Shown here: piece after piece, positions 18,456 to 27,086 of the stretch
How the letters are laid out: every line of letters begins with the position of its first letter
Numbering within the stretch: position 1 is the first letter of the stretch
Assembly: GCA_964389205.1 (NCBI GenBank)
Contig: CAYMDH010000001.1
Location: forward strand, 62,001-126,000
Reading direction: 5' to 3'
Length of the DNA stretch: 64,000 bases
Source of the DNA: Leptobacterium sp964389205
GTDB lineage: Bacteria > Bacteroidota > Bacteroidia > Flavobacteriales > Flavobacteriaceae
Translations under genes and position numbers: made by a program
Notes under the pieces: model-generated
Databases searched by the model: none
What the model saw: only the letters and a program-made list of their open reading frames with translations
Told to the model about the DNA's origin: nothing

Positions 18456-19394
18456 GTGAAAGGACCCTTATTTTATTCGAAGATTCTACTTTTTGGAGAA
18501 TATGGCATTATCAAAGACTCTAAAGGATTATCGATTCCCTACAATTTTTATAATGGAGGATTAAAATGTGATGATAATACTTCAGAAGAGGCAATAGCTT
18601 CTAATAAAAATCTTTTGAAATTTACAACCTACTTAAAAGAACTTCAACTATCACAACCAACACTAGTCACTTTCGATACGGATACTCTTGAAATTGATAT
18701 TACCAAAGGGATGTATTTTGATAGTTCTATACCGCAAGGGTATGGTGTAGGAAGTAGCGGCGCATTGGTAGCAGCTATTTATGATAAATATGCTTTTGAT
18801 AAAATAACAGTTCTCGAAAATTTAACTAGAGAAAAACTTTTGAAATTAAAAGCCATTTTTGGAGCAATGGAATCTTTTTTTCATGGAAAATCTTCAGGAT
18901 TAGACCCATTAAACAGTTATTTAAGTATACCAATTCTAATCAACTCTAAAGATAATATAGAACCTACAGGAATCCCTTCTCAAAAGAAACAAGGCAAAGG
19001 AGCTGTTTTTTTATTAGATAGTGGTATTACAGGAGAAACGGCACCTATGGTTCAAATTTTCATGAAAAATATGAAGCAAGAAGGCTTCAGGAAAATGTTA
19101 AAAGATCAATTCATTAAGCATACGGATGATTGTGTAGAAGATTTTTTAAAAGGAGATGTAAAATCATTGTTTGGGAATTTGAAACAATTATCTCATGTTG
19201 TGCTTGATAATTTTAAACCTATGATCCCTGCTAAATTTCATGAGCTATGGAAAAGAGGTATTGAATCAAATGATTATTATTTAAAATTATGTGGTTCTGG
19301 AGGCGGAGGTTATATTTTAGGGTTCACCCAAGATATTGACAAGGCAAAAACATCACTAAAAGACTACAAGTTAGAAGTCGTATACAATTTCTAA
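18456..19394 (+). CDS. mvk: Mevalonate kinase-type GHMP kinase
   Basis: A 312-residue GHMP kinase starting at GTG (18456), with KILLFGEYGI (residues about 7-16), the ATP-binding PQGYGVGSSGALVAAIYDKY (about 91-110), FFHGKSSGLDPLNSYLS with the catalytic Asp, and the C-terminal CGSGGGGYILGF. The HGKSSGLDP signature is that of mevalonate kinases, which phosphorylate mevalonate at C5. It lies 68 bp downstream of mvaD and 9 bp upstream of the UbiA gene. No ATG is suitable for the start because the first strand motif begins almost immediately. Confidence 0.92.
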   Translation: MKGPLFYSKILLFGEYGIIKDSKGLSIPYNFYNGGLKCDDNTSEEAIASNKNLLKFTTYLKELQLSQPTLVTFDTDTLEIDITKGMYFDSSIPQGYGVGSSGALVAAIYDKYAFDKITVLENLTREKLLKLKAIFGAMESFFHGKSSGLDPLNSYLSIPILINSKDNIEPTGIPSQKKQGKGAVFLLDSGITGETAPMVQIFMKNMKQEGFRKMLKDQFIKHTDDCVEDFLKGDVKSLFGNLKQLSHVVLDNFKPMIPAKFHELWKRGIESNDYYLKLCGSGGGGYILGFTQDIDKAKTSLKDYKLEVVYNF

Positions 19395-19403
19395 ATCTTT
19401 CTC

Positions 19404-20309
19404 ATGTTTAGTAGGAAGAACCGACTTATTTTACTTAAAATTTTAAGTCTATTCTCTGTAATAAGAGGTTATAATTTACTTGTTATTTTTATAGCACAAT
19501 ACTTGGCATCTATATACATTTTAGCTCCAGACTGGAGGTTAAGAGATGTTATTTTAGATGGAAACATTTTTGCAATAGTTGTTGCTTCTGCTTTAGCGAT
19601 AGCAGGCGGTTATATTATCAATAACTTTTATGATGCAGAAAAAGATTTGATTAATCGACCTAAGAAAACAATGTTAGATCGTTTGGTAAGTCAAAACACA
19701 AAATTGTCTGTATATTTTATTCTTAATTTTTTATCAGTAATTTTTGCTAGCTATGTTTCTTTTAGAGCCGTTGTTTTTTTCTCTTCTTATATTTTTGGAA
19801 TTTGGTTTTATTCTCATAAATTAAAGAGAATACCTTTTATTGGAAATTTAATTTCAGCTCTTTTGGCTATCACACCATTTTTTGCTGTTTTTATTTATTA
19901 TAGAAACTTTGAATCTGTCATTTTTGTGCATGCGACTTTCTTATTTTTATTAATCTCAATGAGAGAACTAATTAAAGATTTAGAAAATATAAAAGGAGAC
20001 ATAGCACTTAATTATAAAACTATCCCTATTCTTTTTGGAGAGAGGATATCTAAAATATTTCTAAGCTGCTTAACCTTACTGGCTTTTGTTCCAATTTATT
20101 TGTTGATATGTAATTTTGAGATAGGAGATATGCATTTTTATTTCTATATAAGTATTATTTTGTTATTATTATTTCTATTCATGCTTTGGATGTCAAAAGG
20201 AAGAAAACATTACTTAATTTTGCATAACATTTTAAAGTTCATCATTGTGGCAGGAGTTTTTAGTATCCTGTTAATTGATGTTAATCTAGTATTAAATAGA
20301 ATTCTATAA
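19404..20309 (+). CDS. UbiA-superfamily prenyltransferase, geranylgeranylglycerol-phosphate geranylgeranyltransferase-like
   Basis: A 301-residue integral membrane protein with about eight or nine hydrophobic helices. The first aspartate-rich motif is NNFYDAEKDLINRPKK (residues about 73-88), matching the N-D-x-x-D prenyl-diphosphate site, and the second is MRELIKDLENIKGD (about 190-203). In flavobacteria this subfamily is usually named after the archaeal enzyme that adds the second geranylgeranyl chain to glycerol phosphate, but activity in this phylum is not settled and a quinone or polyprenol role is possible. It lies between mevalonate kinase (9 bp) and the nitrilase gene (3 bp), so it is translationally coupled to the isoprenoid cluster. 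Confidence 0.82.
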   Translation: MFSRKNRLILLKILSLFSVIRGYNLLVIFIAQYLASIYILAPDWRLRDVILDGNIFAIVVASALAIAGGYIINNFYDAEKDLINRPKKTMLDRLVSQNTKLSVYFILNFLSVIFASYVSFRAVVFFSSYIFGIWFYSHKLKRIPFIGNLISALLAITPFFAVFIYYRNFESVIFVHATFLFLLISMRELIKDLENIKGDIALNYKTIPILFGERISKIFLSCLTLLAFVPIYLLICNFEIGDMHFYFYISIILLLLFLFMLWMSKGRKHYLILHNILKFIIVAGVFSILLIDVNLVLNRIL

Positions 20310-20312
20310 TAG

Positions 20313-21266
20313 ATGGCAGATAATCTTTTAAAAGTCGCATTAGCACAAATAGCTCCAGTTTGGTTAGATAAAGAAGAAACAATTTCTAAGATGAAAAAAT
20401 ATATTCTTGAGGCATCTCAAGAAAATGTAGAATTGATCGTTTTTGGTGAATCATTATTGCCAGGATATCCTTTTTGGATAGAACTTACTAATGGAGCGAG
20501 TTTTAATTCTACTGTACAAAAAGAATTACATGCACACTATTCTAGAAATGCTGTTGTTATTGAAGAGGGCGACTTAGATTCATTATGTGAGTTGGCCAAA
20601 GAACACAAAATAGCAATTTATTTAGGTACTATTGAACGAGCTCAAAATAGAGGAGGGCATAGTTTGTATTGTTCTTTGGTTTATATAGACCAAGAAGGTG
20701 TTATACAATCTGTTCATAGAAAACTACAACCTACATATGAAGAACGCCTTACATGGGCTCCTGGAGACGGTAATGGGCTGAGAGTACATAAACTAAAGCA
20801 GTTTACTGTTGGTGGTCTAAATTGTTGGGAAAATTGGATGCCATTACCAAGGGTGTCTTTATATGGACAAGGAGAAAACCTTCATGTAGCAGTATGGCCC
20901 GGAAGTGATTACAATACAAAAGACATTACTCGTTTCATAGCTAGAGAGTCTAGAAGTTTTTCTATTTCTGTTTCTAGTTTAATGCGAGTAGAAGATTTTC
21001 CAAAAGATACGCCACATCTTGATAAAATATTAGAAAAAGCACCTAAAGTATTAGGAAATGGAGGGTCATGTATAGCTGGGCCAGATGGAGAATGGATTTT
21101 AGAACCTGTTTTGAATAAAGAAGGGTTGCTTATTCATACATTAGATTTTAATAGAGTTTATGAAGAACGTCAAAACTTTGATGCTGTAGGTCATTATTCT
21201 AGACCAGATGTTACGAAACTATCTGTAAATAGAGAAAGACAATCTACAGTAGCGTTTAAAGATTAA
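20313..21266 (+). CDS. Nitrilase-family carbon-nitrogen hydrolase
   Basis: A 317-residue nitrilase-superfamily enzyme with the catalytic triad visible: Glu46 in FGESLLPGYPFW, Lys in HRKLQPTYEER (near residue 136), and Cys in LNCWENWMPLPR (near 171). The PGYPFW context and the CWEN motif are those of branch 1 true nitrilases, which hydrolyse organic nitriles to acid plus ammonia, rather than amidases or NAD synthetase domains. It starts 3 bp after the prenyltransferase stop, so it is co-translated with isoprenoid genes. A substrate link to those genes is unknown. A C-terminal aromatic nitrilase-like tail (FDAVGHYSRPD) is intact. Confidence 0.9.
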   Translation: MADNLLKVALAQIAPVWLDKEETISKMKKYILEASQENVELIVFGESLLPGYPFWIELTNGASFNSTVQKELHAHYSRNAVVIEEGDLDSLCELAKEHKIAIYLGTIERAQNRGGHSLYCSLVYIDQEGVIQSVHRKLQPTYEERLTWAPGDGNGLRVHKLKQFTVGGLNCWENWMPLPRVSLYGQGENLHVAVWPGSDYNTKDITRFIARESRSFSISVSSLMRVEDFPKDTPHLDKILEKAPKVLGNGGSCIAGPDGEWILEPVLNKEGLLIHTLDFNRVYEERQNFDAVGHYSRPDVTKLSVNRERQSTVAFKD

Positions 21267-21359
21267 GTACGACGATCTAAATAACTACAGTATTCTATAG
21301 TGGCTTTGAGATAAAAAAAGCGTATAGAAGTTACAGGTGTGAATCCCAAATAATCCCCT

Positions 21360-21367
21360 TATCTTTG
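21360..21367 (+). promoter_or_regulatory. Putative -7 promoter element upstream of the pseudouridine synthase
   Basis: TATCTTTG fits the Bacteroidota TAnnTTTG consensus and is 14 bp before the ATG at 21382. A weak GTG at 21339-21341, 18 bp upstream, could serve as the -33 TTG box. It lies in a 115-bp gap, so this gene probably starts a new transcript. Confidence 0.5.
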
Positions 21368-21381
21368 CCAAAAATTTAACA

Positions 21382-22218
21382 ATGGGCAGATCAGAAAGAA
21401 ATAGTAATGGGAAAGATTCGAGAAATCGAAATACACAGCAAGGAAAGAAGAACTATTCAAGAACAGGTGCTCCAAAAAAAAAGCAATCAAATAAACCGAG
21501 TACTTCTGCAGATGGTATTCGATTAAATCGATACATTGCTAGTTCCGGGATTTGTTCGCGCCGAGATGCAGACATCTATATAGTTTCAGGAAATGTATTA
21601 GTTAACGAAAAACCAGTCGTAGAACTAGGATATAGAGTAAAAACTGGAGATCAAGTTCGCTTTGATGGGAAATTAATTTCTCCAGAAAAAAAAGAATATA
21701 TTTTGCTCAATAAGCCAAAGGGGTTTACCACTACTGCGAATGATGAAAGAGGGAAGAGAACTACAATGGATCTTGTTTCTAAAGCTTCTAAAGCACGTCT
21801 ATCTGCAGTAGGGAAACTAGAAAAAACAAGTACAGGTCTTATTTTGTTTACAAATGACAATGAGTTAACTAAGAAGTTAATGCATTCTGGAAAAAATGTA
21901 CGAAAAATATATCATGTAGAGTTAAACATGAATGTAAAAGCTGCAGATCTAGACAAGATACGTGAAGGTTTGATCATTGATGATCGTAAAGTTAAAGTTG
22001 AAGAGGTAAGTTATATTGAGAATGCTTCAAAAAGAGAGATAGGACTTAAGATTTTTAGTAATAGGAATAAAATTGTTCAATACATTTTTGAGGAATTAGG
22101 ATATGAAATTGTAAAGCTAGATCGAGTAGTTTTTGCAGGGCTTACAAAGAAAGACCTCCCAAGAGGACATTGGAGACCACTTAACTCACAAGAAGTCATT
22201 AATTTGAAAATGCTATAA
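21382..22218 (+). CDS. RsuA/RluB-family rRNA pseudouridine synthase with Glu at the catalytic Asp position
   Basis: A 278-residue protein. A basic, low-complexity N-terminus (residues 1-45) is followed by an S4 RNA-binding domain (IRLNRYIASSGICSRRDAD, from about 46) and the synthase fold (LNKPKGFTTT, near residue 110; VRKIYHVEL; IFSNRNKIVQYIFEELGYEI). Family members isomerise specific uridines in rRNA using an Asp in the GRLDxxTSG motif. Here the motif reads GKLEKTSTG, so the catalytic Asp is replaced by Glu147 (codon GAA at 21820-21822). Either a second RluB gene supplies the activity and this copy is non-catalytic, or Glu works. It is followed 20 bp later by the GYDIA kinase. Confidence 0.88.
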   Translation: MGRSERNSNGKDSRNRNTQQGKKNYSRTGAPKKKQSNKPSTSADGIRLNRYIASSGICSRRDADIYIVSGNVLVNEKPVVELGYRVKTGDQVRFDGKLISPEKKEYILLNKPKGFTTTANDERGKRTTMDLVSKASKARLSAVGKLEKTSTGLILFTNDNELTKKLMHSGKNVRKIYHVELNMNVKAADLDKIREGLIIDDRKVKVEEVSYIENASKREIGLKIFSNRNKIVQYIFEELGYEIVKLDRVVFAGLTKKDLPRGHWRPLNSQEVINLKML

Positions 22219-22238
22219 TAAAGCATTATGAGAAACTA

Positions 22239-23171
22239 ATGAAGAAAGAATTTTATAGCCATGGAAAACTATTGCTAAGTGGAGAATATCTAGTTTTAGA
22301 TGGCGCTTTAAGTTTGGCATTACCCACAGCTATGGGACAATCTCTAACGATTGAATCTATAGAAGAGCAACAAGCGTTGCAATGGATGAGCTTGGATGTA
22401 AATAACAACCTTTGGTTTTCAACTCGTATAAAATTAAATAAAGATGGCAATTACCATCATATAGAGAAAACCACAAATCAAGAAGTTTCTAATACTCTTT
22501 TAAAAATACTAAAAGCAGCCAGTATTTTAAATTCAAGTTTTTTAAAATTAGATACCGGATATAAAGTTGTTACAAAGCTAGAATTTCCTCAAAATTGGGG
22601 GCTAGGTTCATCTTCTACACTTATAAATAATATAGCACAATGGGCTTCTGTAGATGCTTTTCAATTGCTATGGGATAGTTTTTCTGGGAGTGGTTATGAC
22701 ATTGCTTGTGCACAATACAAAACACCACTAACGTATCAATTAATAAATGACAAACCGATTGTTAATAAAGTAAGTTTCACACCTTCTTTTAAAGATCAAT
22801 TATATTTTGTACACTTAAATAAAAAGCAAAATAGTAGGGAAGGAATTGCTAAGTATCGAGAATATTTAGGAGATAAAAGCACTATTATAAAAAGTATTTC
22901 TAATATTTCTAAAGAAATGATTAAGTGTAATAAGCTTTCTCATTTTGAACAACTAATAAGTGAACACGAAACATTGATTTCTTCAATTATAGGCCTTCCA
23001 AAAGTTAAAGACCTTCTTTTTTCTGATTATTTTGGAGCCATAAAAAGCTTAGGTGCATGGGGAGGTGATTTTATACTTGCCACTGGAGATGAAAGTACAC
23101 CATCTTACTTTAAAAATAAAGGATATAAAACGATAATTCCTTATTCTGAAATGATTACTTATATTTCTTAA
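22239..23171 (+). CDS. GYDIA-family GHMP kinase
   Basis: A 310-residue GHMP-superfamily protein: KLLLSGEYLVLDGALSLALP (residues about 9-28), a phosphate-binding loop WGLGSSSTLINN (about 124-135), and the eponymous GSGYDIACAQ (about 150-159). The family is specific to Bacteroidota and normally lies beside mevalonate-pathway genes. It is a reasonable candidate for the phosphomevalonate kinase step that otherwise lacks a gene in this cluster; that assignment is inference. The glycine loop lacks the usual P-x-x-x-G-L-x-S-S-A alanine, having GSSST. It lies 20 bp downstream of the pseudouridine synthase gene. Confidence 0.88.
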   Translation: MKKEFYSHGKLLLSGEYLVLDGALSLALPTAMGQSLTIESIEEQQALQWMSLDVNNNLWFSTRIKLNKDGNYHHIEKTTNQEVSNTLLKILKAASILNSSFLKLDTGYKVVTKLEFPQNWGLGSSSTLINNIAQWASVDAFQLLWDSFSGSGYDIACAQYKTPLTYQLINDKPIVNKVSFTPSFKDQLYFVHLNKKQNSREGIAKYREYLGDKSTIIKSISNISKEMIKCNKLSHFEQLISEHETLISSIIGLPKVKDLLFSDYFGAIKSLGAWGGDFILATGDESTPSYFKNKGYKTIIPYSEMITYIS

Positions 23172-23319
23172 AAAAGAGTTAAATCTTTATATTAAGTAAG
23201 AATTAACTTATTTTTTTGTATATATTTATATTATACTCCTTTCGAAAGATTATAATAACATAGGTGTATACTGAAAAACCTTTAAAGAGTAAGTGAAATA
23301 ATAAAATACCATTAAAGAG

Positions 23320-23556
23320 ATGAAAAAAATAAAAGCAAAATTAGATCTAAAAAAAATTACTATCTCAAAAGTAGATAAAAATATTAGAGAATCAGTTAAC
23401 GGAGGAGGTAGTACTGTACCTTGTAGTGATTTTGCGTCATGTAATACATATACATGCCCTCCCGGCAATACAAATACACAAATTACATGTACCTATAATG
23501 GCCCTATTCCTTGTGTAGAACAGACAGGTAATGGATGTCAAATATTTTTTGAATAA
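23320..23556 (+). CDS. Class I lanthipeptide-type precursor peptide (six-Cys core)
   Basis: A 78-residue peptide. The leader (residues 1-30) has a Lys-rich start and the KLDLKKITISKV segment resembling the leader motif L-x-L-x-K-x-x-I-x-x-L found in flavobacterial class I lanthipeptides, ending in NGGG. The core of about 48 residues begins STVPCSD, holds six Cys and many Ser/Thr, and ends in FFE. This composition is suited to dehydration and thioether ring formation. The next gene, 73 bp downstream, is a LanC cyclase, which supports the assignment. No LanB dehydratase, protease or transporter is nearby, so dehydration must come from elsewhere or the product is not a classical lanthipeptide. 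Confidence 0.82.
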   Translation: MKKIKAKLDLKKITISKVDKNIRESVNGGGSTVPCSDFASCNTYTCPPGNTNTQITCTYNGPIPCVEQTGNGCQIFFE

Positions 23557-23629
23557 AAAAATTAAATAATAATTTATATTAAAGTTCTCATTAAATTTTT
23601 AGAAATTTAATGAGAACTGTTGTTAACGT

Positions 23630-24814
23630 ATGTTACATTTGAAAATTCATGAAATTAAAAATTGCCTTGACACTAATTGGGAAACATCTCATAACGTAGG
23701 CTTGTATTCAGATTTAGCAGGAATCTCTTTATTTTATTTTATTTATGCAAAACAGTTTAATGACAATTCAGCAGCTCAAAATGGATTAGAAGTGATTCTA
23801 AATGCCATAGATATAATTAAATATAGAAAAACACAACCATCTTATTGTAGTGGTGTCGCTGGATTATTTTGGATGATTGAATTTTTACAAGAAAATGACT
23901 TAGCAGAAATTTATTCGGATGAATCTTTATTAGATTTAGAGTGTCAACTTTATGATGAAATGTCTAAAGAGATTAAAAGTAAAAATTATGATTTGTTTTA
24001 TGGAGTTCTAGGTTATGGAATGTATTTTTTAAAAAGATATAAAAATTCACCTAATAATCATGTATATAAAAGATACCTTGTTGAAATTATTGATTTTTTG
24101 TATTTAGTATCAGAGAAAGAAAGCAATCAATATAAATGGATTATGTATTTTGATAAAGAAAAAATAAAAAAATATAATCTAGGTTTAGGGCATGGCATAT
24201 CTAGTATTATTAGTTTCTTATCTAAGTTATATGAATATGATGATTTTAAAAATAAAGTAAGCCCCTTAATTAAAGGAGGTATGAATTTTATAATAAGTAA
24301 TATGAATAGTTATGAGGCTCCTGTATTGTTTCCTAACTTAATATATTTAGGAAAAAATATAAAATATGATAGTAAACTAGCTTGGTGTCATGGAGACCTA
24401 GGTATCGGTTTGACATTGTGGAATGTAAGTAAAAGATTGAATGACAAAAAGCATTTAAATCTTGCTCTCGAAATATTAATACATACAACTAATCGAAAAT
24501 ATAACGAAAGAAATAATTTTTTTGAAAATGGTATTTGTCATGGTTTTTTTGGATTAGTACAAATTTTTAATAAAATGTATAAAGAGACTAATGAAGAATT
24601 ATTTAAGCAAACTACTGAATATTGGATAAATATAGGATTGAAAAATACGAAACAGCATAAAGATTTCGCTGGATTTAAAAGATATGATATGAATTCATCT
24701 AAATGGCTTGGAGAAATAGGGTTGTTAAATGGTATTTCGGGAATTGGTTTGGTATTAATGTCTTATTTATTTGGCTTAGAATATGATTGGGATGAATCAC
24801 TTCTTATTAGTTAA
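23630..24814 (+). CDS. LanC-family lanthionine cyclase
   Basis: A 394-residue LanC-like protein with the repeated G-x-x-G toroid motifs (SGVAGLFWM, VLGYGMYFL, NGISGIGLVL). Zinc ligands are visible: Cys253 in AWCHGDLGIG, and Cys303-His304 in GICHGFFG, spaced as in NisC. The catalytic-site residues Asp121 (YDLFYGVLGYG) and His188 (LGLGHGISS) are also present, so it should be active. LanC enzymes add Cys thiols to dehydrated Ser/Thr to make lanthionine rings. It lies 73 bp after the precursor gene and ends in a strong terminator, making a two-gene unit between housekeeping blocks. No partner LanB is seen in the window. Confidence 0.92.
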   Translation: MLHLKIHEIKNCLDTNWETSHNVGLYSDLAGISLFYFIYAKQFNDNSAAQNGLEVILNAIDIIKYRKTQPSYCSGVAGLFWMIEFLQENDLAEIYSDESLLDLECQLYDEMSKEIKSKNYDLFYGVLGYGMYFLKRYKNSPNNHVYKRYLVEIIDFLYLVSEKESNQYKWIMYFDKEKIKKYNLGLGHGISSIISFLSKLYEYDDFKNKVSPLIKGGMNFIISNMNSYEAPVLFPNLIYLGKNIKYDSKLAWCHGDLGIGLTLWNVSKRLNDKKHLNLALEILIHTTNRKYNERNNFFENGICHGFFGLVQIFNKMYKETNEELFKQTTEYWINIGLKNTKQHKDFAGFKRYDMNSSKWLGEIGLLNGISGIGLVLMSYLFGLEYDWDESLLIS

Positions 24815-24848
24815 AAAAAAACCTTTCTTTTTTAGAAAGGTTTTTTTT
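24815..24848. terminator. Bidirectional terminator between lanC and the PpiD-like gene
   Basis: Stem AAAACCTTTCT / AGAAAGGTTTT with a T5 loop, flanked by an A run on the left and a T8 run on the right. It is placed between convergent genes and can act on both strands. Confidence 0.88.
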
Positions 24849-24869
24849 ATTTATTGTAAAAAGGGACTT

Positions 24870-26996
24870 TTAGTAAAAAGTAGCTCTATTGTCTTCAATG
24901 TCTGCAGCTTTTCTTAACGCATTAAAAATAGCATTGTTTACAAGGTTTCTGTTTATAGTTTTCTTGCTTAATGAATAGGCAGAATAATTATCTAGTACAG
25001 GAGCATCAGTACGTTTTATTACTTGCACCATATACACTCCATTTTCACCATCAATCATTTCTGAAACTTCCCCATCTTTTAAACCAAAAGCAGCTCCTAA
25101 AACTTTAGGTTCTCTACCTGCTCCCGCTATAGTAGTACTTTGCATACTTAACGCTGAGGCATTACTAACAGAAGCTCCATTTTGTGTTGCAAAATCTTCT
25201 AAAGATGTCGCATTGCTCTTATTTCTAATCATAGCTGCTTTTCGTTGTCTTCTTATAATAGGAAGAACTCGAGAAGAAACTTCATCAGCTGTAGCAATTC
25301 CTGCTTTTCTCTTTCCTGTTACTCTTACAACAGCATATCCATTGCTAAGATTAAAACGTTTAACGTCTCCAATTTTTGTTTCTTTAGTAAATGCCCATTG
25401 TATAATTGATCGTTGATTTCCAATTCCTGGAAGTACTTCATCCAATTCCTTTATTTTATTTACTGGGCGTACAGTATAATTACTTGTTTTGGCCACTTCT
25501 TGAAAATCTTTTTCATTAGCTTCAATCTCAAATTTTGTAGTAGTAGTAAACAAGTCGTTAATTGTTTTTTCTGAAGGCTCAATAGCTCTTTGTATGGAAG
25601 CTACTTTAACAGCATCTTTAAAATCTGCTTGGTCATCTATTTGAATTATAAAAAAACCAAAATCGCTTTCTATTACCTCTATGTCTCCTTTATCATTAAA
25701 AAACATAAAATCACTAAAATCTTTGTCAAGATTATTGTTTATGGCTTCTACTGAATACTTTTTCCATCCTAAATCTCCACCTTTGCCTCTAGTTGCATCA
25801 TTATTAATGGTGTCTGCAACTTCAGTGAATTTTGCTTTATCGTTTCTAACCAAAGCAAAAAGACTGTCTATCGTTTTTTTAGCTTCTTCTTTATTTTTTG
25901 TAGTTGTTGGACCAGCTGCTGCAGAACCTTGATAAGGTACTAATATATAACTTGCTTTTACAGAATCTGCTATACGTGTTCTATTGATAATTCGTGACAA
26001 TTTATAATCACTTTCATCTTTGTAAGGACCGTAAACATCATTAATAGCTAATTTAAATAAAGTATCGGCTACGGTTACAGGCAATTGATTTTTAAATACG
26101 TATTTGTCTAGATATTTGACATCAGAATTTTTAGCTACAAATTCTTCAATATTATTAGCATCTTTAAAACTAGGAATAGTATCACTAAACTCATAACGAA
26201 CATCTAATAAAGAGGCTAGTTTTTCTTTAACCTCTCCTTCATCATCTAAAGAAGGTTTTTCTTCAAAAAACACATATTGTATATTTCTTGAAGCATCTTC
26301 CTCATATAAATCTTTGTGATCATTAATATAATCTTGAATGTCTTTTTTGCTAACATTAATAGTGCTATCAAGAATTGAAGAAAAAGGAACTTGTACAAAT
26401 TTGATATCAACTTTATCATTCTCTAATTTGTAATTTAATTCACCTTCTTTCAAAGTAGATACAACTCCTGCTTTAACTAAGTTATAGTACATTTGTTCTT
26501 TAGCAGATTCTACAAGATTTTCTTCTTGTAATTTCCATTGTTGATATCCAAAAGGATTGTCTGTTCTAAGGTTGCTTATAAATTCAATAAATATACCTTC
26601 ATCAAAAACTCCATTTTCATTTTGAAATGTTGGATCTGAAGAAAAAGCTGGATTCGTTTTAATAACATTAATGATTTGATCTTTTTCGATACTCAATCCA
26701 AGCTCTTGGAATTGTTGTTCTAATAAAGTCCCTCTCATCTCATTATTCCATACTTGATTCACAACTTGTATAGTACTTGCATTAGCACCATAAGTTCTGG
26801 TAGCGTTTTCTACTTTTCGAAGAAAGTCATCTCTAGTGATACTTTCTCCATTGATTTTTCCAATAATAGACTTAGAAGAACTAAAGCCACCTCCATTTGC
26901 AGTAAATACACCTGAGATAACAAATGCAAAAAGTGCAAGACCAATTACTAAAATCAAGAAAAGTGAACGTTTTCTAATACTTTCAAGAATTGCCAT
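24870..26996 (-). CDS. PpiD/SurA-like periplasmic peptidylprolyl isomerase
   Basis: A 708-residue membrane-anchored protein: N-terminal transmembrane segment (SLFLILVIGLALFAFVISGVF, residues 11-31), a SurA-N-like chaperone region (GKINGESITRDDFLRKVE), then a parvulin domain (ASYILVPYQG..., with DKAKFTEVADTINNDATRGKGGDLGW, about residues 345-415) and a second, weaker parvulin-like C-terminal domain. PpiD-type proteins assist folding of outer-membrane and secreted proteins after the Sec translocon. It is the last gene of the left-reading envelope block that begins with coaX, 90 bp after the CNNM/CBS gene. Length is usual for flavobacterial homologues. Confidence 0.92.
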   Translation of the reverse strand: MAILESIRKRSLFLILVIGLALFAFVISGVFTANGGGFSSSKSIIGKINGESITRDDFLRKVENATRTYGANASTIQVVNQVWNNEMRGTLLEQQFQELGLSIEKDQIINVIKTNPAFSSDPTFQNENGVFDEGIFIEFISNLRTDNPFGYQQWKLQEENLVESAKEQMYYNLVKAGVVSTLKEGELNYKLENDKVDIKFVQVPFSSILDSTINVSKKDIQDYINDHKDLYEEDASRNIQYVFFEEKPSLDDEGEVKEKLASLLDVRYEFSDTIPSFKDANNIEEFVAKNSDVKYLDKYVFKNQLPVTVADTLFKLAINDVYGPYKDESDYKLSRIINRTRIADSVKASYILVPYQGSAAAGPTTTKNKEEAKKTIDSLFALVRNDKAKFTEVADTINNDATRGKGGDLGWKKYSVEAINNNLDKDFSDFMFFNDKGDIEVIESDFGFFIIQIDDQADFKDAVKVASIQRAIEPSEKTINDLFTTTTKFEIEANEKDFQEVAKTSNYTVRPVNKIKELDEVLPGIGNQRSIIQWAFTKETKIGDVKRFNLSNGYAVVRVTGKRKAGIATADEVSSRVLPIIRRQRKAAMIRNKSNATSLEDFATQNGASVSNASALSMQSTTIAGAGREPKVLGAAFGLKDGEVSEMIDGENGVYMVQVIKRTDAPVLDNYSAYSLSKKTINRNLVNNAIFNALRKAADIEDNRATFY

Positions 26997-27086
26997 TTAT
27001 CATTAACTTTTATAAAATTACAGTGGGCGAAAATACCACTTTTTTAGAACAATAAAAACCTGTAGCCTAATAATTAAGAGGTTTTT

